From contig BRXU01000022.1 of assembly GCA_030267565.1 (NCBI GenBank), positions 82,001-146,000 of the forward strand: 64,000 nt of DNA, written 5' to 3'. Under the pieces are notes generated by a model that saw nothing but the letters and a program-made list of their open reading frames with translations, ran no database searches and was not told where the DNA came from. Positions 55,601 through 64,000 of the stretch are shown here, piece by piece (within the stretch, counting starts at the first letter, position 1; every line of letters starts with the position of its first letter). The stretch comes from Pleodorina starrii (Eukaryota > Chlorophyta > Chlorophyceae > Chlamydomonadales > Volvocaceae). Made by a program: the position numbers and the translations under genes.

Positions 55601-57054
55601 TCCAGTCTCTGGTGATCTGTGTGGGGCAAGGGTGTTGAAGGTGCAAGTGTGAAATTGCCGATATGGGTAGGTCCTGCTGGTCCCGTACAACCAAGTATGC
55701 AATTTTCATTGCTGCTGCAACCACGAAACTGTTTCATAGTTGTCGTTTGCATTGCAAGTGTGAACACCTTGACGATTCCCCAGAGCCATGTAGCATTAAC
55801 AAGGACGTACGTACACGCACCACCCCCAACGCCTACCTATCTAACCACCCTAACCTTACCACCCACGCAACTACAACCACAACAACCCACGTGCGAGCTT
55901 CCCTGTAGGATACCCTAAAAGGTTCAGACTTGCGATCCATGGCAACATTTATTGAAGCTGCGCGTCATATGCCATATGTCATGCAGCCCACCTCACGACC
56001 AGCGCATCCTTCTGAAGTGCCCATCTTTCTGTGCCGATCGCTTGTGTCAGCTGCGCCTCAATTAAAGGCTTTTGGTCCATGAAGAAAAACATGCCAGAAA
56101 CATGAAGCTGTGAAACGTCATTTGGCGGGCTGCAGGCGGTGAGCCACACATTCAACTGGAACGTCATATTTTCATGTTGTCCCTGCACCGGAAATGATTT
56201 ATTGTTGATCGTTGTCCTGAAAACAATTTTGCCAGCATATATAAAGGCAAAGGATTTTAAGACAACGCACGATGGCGGACCGCGCGCCGCATTCTTGCTG
56301 ACTGACCAAGAACGTACACCTGGACACGCCAAGGTCCCCACTGCGAGCGAGCTGTGCGGGAACCTGATCCACACGTTGGAAATGGGGTGTATGTCACCGG
56401 CAGTGACAAGCAGACATCAGCAACTGATTTCTACATAGGCTCACCTTTACAGAAAGAAGAAATGTCAGAAATGTTGTTGTGAGTGAGCAACACTCATATA
56501 CGAAGAGAAGTCGTAGCAGTAAATACGGCCCATGGAGGGGCCGGGCGCTTTGCTGACTTTAACAGGTTATGAGCCCCGGTTAACCTGATCGGTGGTTCTG
56601 TTTATCTACGGTCTTTTGTTATTTCGTGGCCGCCATGACGTCCGAGATGGCTGGAGGGCTGCACAACCTCGTCGGCATCTTGAAGTCGGACAACCATGAG
56701 GCCTGGTTTACGAAGAGAAGTCGTAGCAGTCAATACGGCCCACGGAGGGGCCGGGCGCTTTGCTGACTTCAACAGGTTATGAGCCCCGATCGCATGTGCG
56801 CGGCTGTCCGAGAGGTCGCCGGTTCGATTCCCGCTGGCTGTTGACCAGGGCTGGGGGACCGGGACGAGGCAGCCTGGGGGAGAACGTGAGGACTTATGGA
56901 GTGTCGCTCACGGGGAAGTGTTGTGAGTGAGCAACACTCATATACGAAGAGAAGTCGTAGCAGTAAATACGGCCCATGGAGGGGCCGGGCGCTTTGCTGA
57001 CTTTAACAATGTCAGGAATAATATGACATGCCATGACCTGTTTTTTAAATGCAT
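52668..57054 (-). CDS. GT92-type glycosyltransferase, first exon split by an LTR element
   Basis: Exons (high to low): 57054-57009 + 56470-56445 (one exon interrupted by the LTR insertion and its duplicated ATGT), 56293-55992, 55616-55154, 54677-54645, 54513-54421, 54022-53800, 53318-52993, 52766-52668; 536 codons without the insert. Starts with a signal anchor, basic MHLKNRSW then VILFLTFLTFLL. The GT92 (DUF23) core follows: FFKVSATQFATMLKHHMDYH, SKLGVDRYITYVEEGFEEL, LRIAQWEELPHYG, RYIYAFQ, AALVDLDEYVM (acidic metal/nucleotide-sugar site), and C-terminal KSVVAVRHIATNNPHW. A type II Golgi enzyme adding hexose to glycans is likely. The 33-nt exon, the start of the 55992-56293 exon and the frame at the beginning of 55154-55616 are uncertain. 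Unless the insert is spliced out, this allele should be inactive. Confidence 0.6.
56475..57008 (+). mobile_element. Composite copia-type LTR element inside GT92 exon 1
   Basis: LTRs: 56475-56564 (90 bp, full), 56709-56774 (lacking its first 24 bp), 56919-57008 (full). After the first LTR come the GGTTATGAGCCCCG primer site and a leader with an ATG frame reading GGLHNLVGILKSDNHEAWF, like a copia Gag start, cut off by the second LTR. After the second comes the same tRNA-like interior as in 51383-51706. It is flanked by ATGT (56471-56474, 57009-57012). It appears to be a recombinant of a larger Ty1/copia element and its miniature derivative. Confidence 0.8.
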
Positions 57055-58221
57055 TTAAACTTCCGTGAAGAGCCAAAAATGCTTGGGAGCAAACTCTCGC
57101 ACAAATGTTAAGCAATATTTTCACGATATGGTCTTATGTTGAGGTTTGGATGATTACGGTCAGTCTGAACGTCTGCCCTGCCTAAATCCCGGCCGAGTTC
57201 AGATGGGCCCGATGCCAAATGCCAACGGTCGCGCGACAAACTTGCACCAAGTTACACTGTTCACCGATGTCTATGCACGTAATAAAACGTTGCTGCTCCA
57301 ATTGTAATACTGCAATCTCAGAGTTAAAAACGGTGACAAATCAATGCGATTCCACGTCACCCGCTCGAGCCGCACTTCTAAATTGCAGAGCAGGCTTTCA
57401 TAGTATCATATAATCCTGTATGGCACATAACTCTTACTCTTAGCGTTCTTTCAGCACACTGAGCCGGAATTGCGCGTCTCTAGCAGACCGTTGAGTCGTA
57501 ATTGCCCGGTGCAGACCTCTTCCTAGCGGCCTCTGACGCCCGCGGTGGTGCTCTGCTGTGTGTGCGCCATGCAGTACCGCCAGGGCTGGGATCGTGGCGG
57601 TTGTCCTTAATCGAGGCAGGCGGGCGACAGTAACAACGACAACACCAACGGTGGGGGTAGCAACGGGGCAGCAAAAAACACCAGCGCGATCCCTGCCCTG
57701 GCGGCATCGTCCGTCACAGCAGCCGGCTTCAGAGCGCGTGAGGAGCCGACCTCTCCGACCCCAAGGTTTCTGGGCAAGGGGCCGCCCACCCGCCCGGCCG
57801 CCACGACACGCCGACCCGCAGCGCCCGCTTGCCGCCGGCGGCAACAGGTCCGCCCGTCGGCGCGTGGACATCTCCGGGCGCTACCATCATGGAGGTGCTG
57901 CTGGGTCTGCTGCACCGCCCCTCTGCGCCAGCACCGATGGGTCCATCTGAACTCGGCAGGGATTTGGGCGCAGCCGTTGAGACTTGCACTGCTCCGGAAC
58001 TGTACGACGTTTTAATAATCTGGTGTGCTTTGTCTAGCAGAGTCCTGACTGACTTACTTGTAACATACCAATGTCTACCAGTATTATACTGAGACGATGA
58101 GCCCTGCCTGCGCATACCGTACTGCGAGCCTAGTTATTTGCAAGGCCAGAAAAAAGTCGGTCGGAGTTTTTTTCAAGAAACGTTTGAAATTTGCGAGGTC
58201 GTGAGCCGTTTATGAAAGTTT

Positions 58222-58695
58222 TTGAACTCGCACCTTAAGTCCCCAATTTCAACGGAGCAGCCACGTTCAGTTAATAAAGGAAATGGACAAACAATAGCCG
58301 CGCCATTTGCGATACGGGTCACTCCACGCCGCCCCGCCCTCCGCCCCGCAGCTGCTGTGGCGGTCGCCTCCGCCGGCTTGCCCGTCACAGCGGCCTTCCC
58401 GGCCCCTCCCCACGCAGCAGCCCGCCCACCCGCTCCCCGTGCGCGTTGCCCTTCCTCCTCGCCTGCCCCGGCCCCTTTCCGGCTGGGTGGGGCCGGCCCC
58501 CGTCGCCGCCTCTGCTACCCGACCTGCCGTGCCCGCCACGGCCACTGCTGTAGCCCCGCCCATGCCAAAAAGGACGCGCTGCTGTATGCCCACCGACTGC
58601 TGGCTGCGATGGCGCAGCCACCACGCACCACCGGAACGACGACATCGTACGCACCATATGTATATGCGTGTCATACCGACCTACCGGAACAATGA
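58222..58695 (+). CDS. Unrecognised frame, possible gene fragment
   Basis: A 157-codon frame whose end (AHAKKDALLYAHRLLAAMAQ) faintly recalls the last helix of double-stranded-RNA-binding folds in DExH helicases. The first part is Pro/Ala-rich. No family call is made; it may be chance. Confidence 0.2.
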   Translation: MNSHLKSPISTEQPRSVNKGNGQTIAAPFAIRVTPRRPALRPAAAVAVASAGLPVTAAFPAPPHAAARPPAPRARCPSSSPAPAPFRLGGAGPRRRLCYPTCRARHGHCCSPAHAKKDALLYAHRLLAAMAQPPRTTGTTTSYAPYVYACHTDLPEQ

Positions 58696-59397
58696 TATCG
58701 CACATACGTCATCAGGGTGCCCACACAGCAGCAACGAAAATACGCAGCAAAAGGGCGGCAACCCGCGACGACACACATGCATATCCATCCACCGCACGCA
58801 AGCAACGGGATGCTATTACGTACGGCCCGCGCGCCGCGCGGTCACGACACAAAAGCCGCGTTAAGGTTATTGTTAACGGGAAACGTGGTTATGTATGTCG
58901 GCCGGAGTTTGACGGCTTGCCCACCGTATCAACAACGACAACAACAACAACACGACTTGCCCTGCCGTCGAGCGAGGGTCTTTGAAAAGAAACGAGAAAT
59001 GAAGTGAGCCCATCCAGAAGGTGAAGGCTGGCGCGGCACACATACACGCGCGAGCAGCAGGGCCTTCCAGTGCGTGACCATGCATCTGGGAAAAAAACAT
59101 GATCCAACGGCAGTGATAGATGGCTAGCTAGCAAGTCACGAAGAGATGCGTGGGCCCAACAACGACGACGCATGTCTGGTAGACCCAAACGAAGACCAGG
59201 CACCGATATGACAGGCCCTGATGATATGGATGGAAACGCATACACCATTACCGCGCGGGGGCGGGAATCACGTACGGCGTGCGTGACGCGAGCGACGAAC
59301 GCCACCAGACAGACAGCTGCCGCGCGTACCATTGCAGTACAACAGCGCGAATGATGAACTGCCGCCTACGTTTCATTGATGCTTAATAATGCTCGAA

Positions 59398-59421
59398 GAT
59401 GATGATGATGATGATGATGAT
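59398..59421 (+). repeat. (GAT)n microsatellite
   Basis: Eight GAT units. Confidence 0.95.
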
Positions 59422-59722
59422 CCGCAGCCGCGCGAGTGCATGCGGGCTGCAAGTATGTAGGGGGCGGGCGGGGAAGTTTGGACGGATGAATAAACGCAAA
59501 ACCCGCAACGCACCCGCCAAATAAACCAAACCCACATGGACAAAACACGACAACTGTACGGTGTACGACGGATGATGATGTAGGGACGGATGCTACTTGA
59601 ATGAACCGGACACGAAGACGAACCTGCTGCAGCTGCTCGGGATCTTCCGTTCCCCGCCAGACTTTGGGTGGCTGCTGGCTGCTGGCGGTAGTTCCACCAC
59701 GCAGGCTTCGATCGCACATCAC

Positions 59723-59797
59723 AACCACCACCATTGCCACCACCACTACCACCACCACTACCACTACCACCACCACCACCACCACCACCACCACCAG
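59723..59797 (+). repeat. (CCA)n/(CTACCA)n microsatellite
   Basis: Imperfect, then perfect CCA triplets. Open in several frames (His or Pro/Thr runs), so the frames over it are not evidence of genes. Confidence 0.95.
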
Positions 59798-60641
59798 GCG
59801 AGAACCGCTGACGTCGCCACAAAGATATGCTGAATATTGTACCCACTGCCGCTATACAGGTCATCACCTAGCGCAGCCAGCCTTCACACGGTGGCAGCAG
59901 TCGGCCATGAATGAATGCATGCATGGATCCCACGCTGGGAATGGCCCCTGGGAACGGTTCCATCTATGGTTGCCCAGTGCGCGGTCGGCCAACATTCGAG
60001 GGTGGCCACGAGCATACACACATGCAAATAAACGAACGAACGAACGAACGAACGAAAGCATGTGCTCATAAGCCCCGCCGCACCGGTGTGCATCTAGAAC
60101 GAGGTACTGCTGCAGTGTGCAAAACCTGCCGTACGTGCGTATGGCAGGCTATGTATGTATGTATGGTAAGGAAGAAAGGATAATAATAATAATAATGATA
60201 CGCCCGGCCGGTAGCCGAGGCGTGGGTTATGGGAGCAGAGGGGGTGGGGTGACGGGTTTCCCCGGTCCCAGCCCCCCCCACCACCGCAGGAAGAAAGGAA
60301 GGAAGGAAGGCGGGGCTAACACAGAAATAAACCCACAGCATCTATCATACACACCGGATGCCATCTATCCAGGAGGCAGCAGTGTCACGCAGTTGGTTGC
60401 TTATCATCAGGTACACGCGCACACACGCACCCAAGCAAGCCAGCCAGCAGCCCAGCAACAGGTGCGCGTTGCGTGGGCGTGCGTGCGTGGGCGCACGCAT
60501 GTGAACAGTGCAGGAAAAAGGAATGAAGGGAGCGAGGAGTGTGCTATTCCTGCTGGCAGCAGACGGGCTTTGGAGAGCGAGGATCGTCCCGCCGCCGCCG
60601 CCGCCGCCGCCGCAGCAGGCCGCCGCCGCCCCGCTGCCTAG

Positions 60642-63600
60642 CTAGTCATCCAGGTGAGGTGTGGTCTGCAGTACGCGCAGCAGCGCTGCATGCAGCGCCG
60701 GAGGGTGGTTCCAACCGCCGGGCGGTGACAGCAAGGGCTCCAATGACGGGGCTGCCGAAGGACCCGATGGACGGCCCAGCAGGGGCCCCCCCGCCGCGGC
60801 GACAGCGGCAGCGGCGGCGGTAGCGACGGAGGTGGGGTCTGCTGGCGGGCGGGCGTTGAGGAAGAAGGGGGTGAAGAGGACAAGGGGCCAAGAGGAGGAC
60901 AGGAGGCAGGGAAGTGTTAGCTTTGGGGCGAAGCGAGGAAGGCGGTTGAGACCCGGCCGCGGCGGGATTGGAACGTCAAGAACCGAGCAGGAAAGTGGCT
61001 TCCAGCGAGCGGGTGAGCGAACGAGTGCGCGAGGGCTTCCCTTCCCCGGTAATCGACATCACTCCAAGCGTGACCTGCTGCGACGACTCAAGGCATAAGG
61101 CCCCTCAAAGTGAGGCACGCGAGGCATGCATTCACCCTTCACGCACACATGACCCGCATACTACATACGCATACACACACACACACTCGCCCGCGTACCT
61201 GCGCCGTTGGACAACGCTGGCGGCTCGTGCACCGGACTGCCGCTGCTGGGCCGCTGTCGCTGCACCTGCAGCAGCTGCTGCTGCTGCTGTTGGGGCGTAA
61301 ACTGCAGGCCGTCGAACTGCAGTTGTGGCTGTGGCTGCTGCCGGCTAAGCTCCTGGGAGTTCAGGTAATGCCCAAACGCCGCCAGATCGCCGCCAGTGGC
61401 CGCCCCGGCCGCCCACTCAAACGCCCCCGCCCCCGAGTGCGGGCCCGGGTGCAGCGCGCCCTCGCAGACATCACCGCTCTGGAGCAGCGCCACGGCGCCG
61501 CCGCCGCCGCCGCAGCCGCCAGCGCCGTCACCCATCTCCGCCGCGGCTAGCGCCGCCGCCAGCTCCCGCCGCAGAGCCAGCGGGTTGGCGGGAGAGGTCC
61601 CCGGCGAGGGGTGTATGCTGAGGCTGAGTCCCGTCAGGTCGATCCAGCTGATGCCGCCGCCGCCGCCTCCGAGTTGACCATCCCACGGCAGCGGCGGTGA
61701 CAGCACAAAGCTGCTGCGTGCGACGCCGCCGCCGCTAAACGACTCCAGAAGGGACGCCAGGGCGGAAGAGGAGACGCTGATGGTGGCGGTGTCAGGCGCG
61801 TCAGCGGCAGCGGCGGCGCCGCCGCCGCCGTCCCAGCCACCCAGCGCCGCCGCCGCCACCGCGGCGGCGGCGTCGAAGAAGCCCGGGTCGTCGTCGAGCA
61901 GCCGCACCATGCCCGCGTCAAGCGTGTACTCCTGAAAGCCCGGGGCCCCGACAATTGGCGCATAGTGCTGGTGGTGCTGGTGGTGCTGGTGGTGGTGATG
62001 GTGCTGCAGGGGGTTCCGGAGCACGGTCTGTGACTGGGTCAGCAGTGGTGCTGGAGGCGGCGGCTGCAAGGGAGCGGCGGCGGCGGTGGAGGCGGGGCCC
62101 ATAGCGGCGGCGGCGGTGCGCAGATGCAGACTAGCGGCGGTGTGCAGCGGCAGCGGGTTGGCGGCGGCGGCGGCGTGCTGAAGGACCGACGGGCCGTCCC
62201 GGAGCAGTTGTGGCTGCGGCTGGGCGAGGGCGAGCACTCGGTGCACGGTCGAGCGACCGTGGTGGTGGGGGTGGGGGTGGGGGTGGTGGCGCAGCTGCGG
62301 CTGCGGCTGCGGCTGGTGCTGGTACTGCTGCTGGTACTGCTGTACATGCTGGTCGGACATGTACGGCGGCAATGTCGTGGACGGGTAAGCGTAAGGCGGG
62401 TACCCGCCGTACGAATACGACGGCATGTCGGACGGCAGGCCGCTGCTGCTGGCGTGCCACCGACCCGCGGGTCTCCGCTGCGGCGGCCCTCCTGCCCCTC
62501 CCTGCCTGCCTGCCCCTGCCCGACCGTCCTCCGCCAGGTCGACTGTGGGACCGCTGATGCTGACGCGCCATCGCGGGAGCTCCAGCGGGCAGGACGTGTA
62601 CGACTCTGGCGGCTCGTAAAGGCCACCGCCGCAGCCACCGCCAGCGGCGGCGGCGGAAGCCCTCCCGGGCGGCACCATCGCGCTCAGGCGGGCCACCGGC
62701 GGTGCCGTCAGGTTCCCGATACCGCCGACCGCCGCCCTTGTGCAGCGCCCGCTCATGTCGGCGGAGGCGGCGGCGGCGGCAGTGGCGGTGGCGGCGGTGG
62801 GCAGGGCCGGCGGGTGCAGGGGGTGCGGCATAGCGGGTTGGGAGAGGGCGCGCAGGTACTGACGAGGTGGAGGCGGCGGCGGCGGCGGTGGAGGTGGTGA
62901 CTGGTGGTAGTGTAGCAGCGGGTATGGGAAGAACGCCCCGCCGCCGCCGTCGCCGCCGGCGGCGGCGATGGAGTGGGCGTGCTGAGACGAGCTGCGTCGG
63001 GGCGGCGGCGGTGGCGGCGGCACGGCGCCGCCGATGCGGGCGCCGAGCATCCCAGCGGCGGCGGTGGCGGCGGCGTCGCATGGGCCGCCGGCCCTGCGCT
63101 GCGGCGGCAGGCCGGTGTGGATGCCGATCAGGGCGGCGCTGACGGCGGCGGCGGCGGCATCCATGTCCAGAACCAGGTCGCAGATCTGCGGATCGATGGC
63201 AGCGGGCAGCGGGAGCCAGGAGCCGGGAGGGGATCAGTCGGGCGGCGGCGCACCAAATGGGACACAAAGGGGGGGTATCCACGTATAGGCCGGAGTGGGG
63301 GGCACGAAGGGGGGTCACAAAGGGGGGAGGGGCTTGGTCAGCACCGCCGTGCTGCGATACAACTGCTCAGTAGGCGCGCTACTGTAGCAGTTGTTGCGGT
63401 GGGAGGGCTTCAGCGGCGGGCAGGCGGCATCTGAGAGGTACGGTAGGCGGGATTTGCGATGGCCGCCGCACAAGTACGAATGTCGTACACAGTGCGCGGG
63501 AGCGGCAACAACCGTATCCCTAGCTTATCAACGGTACCCGTACCTTTTCGGGGTTGGCCGGTGGGGCGTGTTGAGCGCCTGAGCTGGACACTCTCCTCCC

Positions 63601-64000
63601 AAGCGGTCGCTCCGGGGGACCGTTACCCTCCGGAGCTGGCCCAGCCTCGACGGAGGGAGCGGCGGACTGGAAACCGCCGCCGCTGCTGGAGTCACTGCTG
63701 CCCGGCCCGGCCTGCAGCGGTCTTCCTTCGGCAGCATCATCGCTAAAGTTGTCCAGCAGGATGGCGTCGGTCAAAGGCAGAAGCGCGAGGTCCATCGCCG
63801 CTCCATCGATGGCCGGAAGGCGGGCCTCTCCGTCCCCGCCAGGAAAGAACACGAAATTGCCTCGAGATTGATTATCTGCTTCGAACTTGAGTTCATTTCC
63901 AGGCTGTCGGCTTTCGGCCTCCAGGCCATGACGCACTTCAATGCCCGTAAGCGGCGCAGAAGTTGGGCGAAGGCGATTGGGGACATCACCGATCACATGG
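60642..64000 (-). CDS. Large Gln/His/Ala/Pro-rich protein, C-terminal part (5' end outside window)
   Basis: Exons (high to low): 64000(edge)-63544, 63185-61199, 60838-60642 (TAG). Phases 0 and 1 join; about 879 residues are visible. No catalytic domain was recognised. Visible features: an acidic N-terminal part (AIDGAAMDLALLPLTDAILL), a short ordered-looking segment at the exon 2 start (ICDLVLDMDAAAAAVSAALI), poly-Pro, poly-His (HHHHHQHHQHHQH) and poly-Gln (QPQPQLQFDG...QQQQQQLLQ) runs, and a C-terminus LHAALLRVLQTTPHLDD. This composition is typical of algal transcription or RNA regulators, but that is only a guess. The length of the uninterrupted middle exon (1987 nt) supports real coding. 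Confidence 0.65.
63273..63295 (-). repeat. Repeat family 1 core
   Basis: GGTATCCACGTATAGGCCGG on the plus strand. It is sense relative to the minus-strand gene and lies in its intron about 87 nt before the exon that starts at 63185. Confidence 0.8.

Larger units (their letters stand above)
57055..60641. other. Intergenic region GT92 - Q-rich gene
   Basis: No confident gene. GC-rich overlapping frames at 57.5-58.7 kb have no recognised family. It contains GAT and CCA triplet repeats (listed), a TAA/ATA run near 60181 and a CCGCCG run near 60590. Confidence 0.4.

Noticed and set aside
59597..60071. Frames over the CCA repeat with poly-His or poly-Thr
   Set aside because: Products of a triplet microsatellite read in different frames.
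62131..63318. A 395-codon frame in another phase over the Q-rich gene
   Set aside because: Arg/Ala/His-rich shadow of the 61199-63185 exon, which has matching splice phases on both sides.

Overview
The window looks like nuclear DNA of a volvocine (Chlamydomonas/Volvox-type) green alga. Most of it is very GC-rich. Genes are split into many small exons with GT-AG introns full of poly-C, poly-G and CA tracts. The proteins carry Ala/Gly/Pro/Gln low-complexity runs. The gene set is typical of such algae: SRCR protein with a Pro-rich linker, exostosin-type GT47 and GT92 glycosyltransferases, a ciliary INTU protein. All gene models below were spliced by eye from reading frame, intron phase and GT/AG signals, so individual exon edges are predictions.

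Layout. (1) 429-7036 (+): C-terminal half of an ISE2-type chloroplast RNA helicase; its 5' part lies left of the window. (2) 9.8-23.6 kb: a large inverted duplication. Two arms of about 5.3-5.5 kb carry two near-identical, convergent, apparently intact exostosin-like genes (10114-14401 + and 18775-23265 -) around a 3.1 kb unique spacer. (3) 26715-28311 (-): a UBE2H-type ubiquitin-conjugating enzyme. It is divergently paired, over 371 bp, with (4) 28683-38721 (+): an INTU (inturned) longin-type protein of the CPLANE ciliogenesis module, here without room for a PDZ domain. (5) 42558-48629 (+): a secreted two-domain SRCR protein with long introns of lower GC. (6) 52668-57054 (-): a GT92-type glycosyltransferase whose first coding exon is split by an LTR-element insertion. 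(7) 60642-64000 (-): the C-terminal part of a large Gln/His/Ala/Pro-rich protein, cut by the right window edge.

Mobile and repeat content is the most striking part. One short repeat (core GGCCTATACGTGGATAACCC) occurs about eleven times. All copies lie in introns, mostly in sense with the host gene, and several end just upstream of an exon; a second family sits directly at splice sites. Both look like introner-type or MITE elements. Two related Ty1/copia-type miniature LTR elements share 90-bp LTRs and a primer-binding site resembling the anticodon arm of tRNA-Met. One (51383-51706) is complete with a 5-bp target duplication. The other (56475-57008) is a composite inside the GT92 gene. From about 39.5 to 57.5 kb the base composition is visibly more AT-rich and full of short GTGCGTGC/TACGTACG/GATCGATC runs, unlike the flanks.
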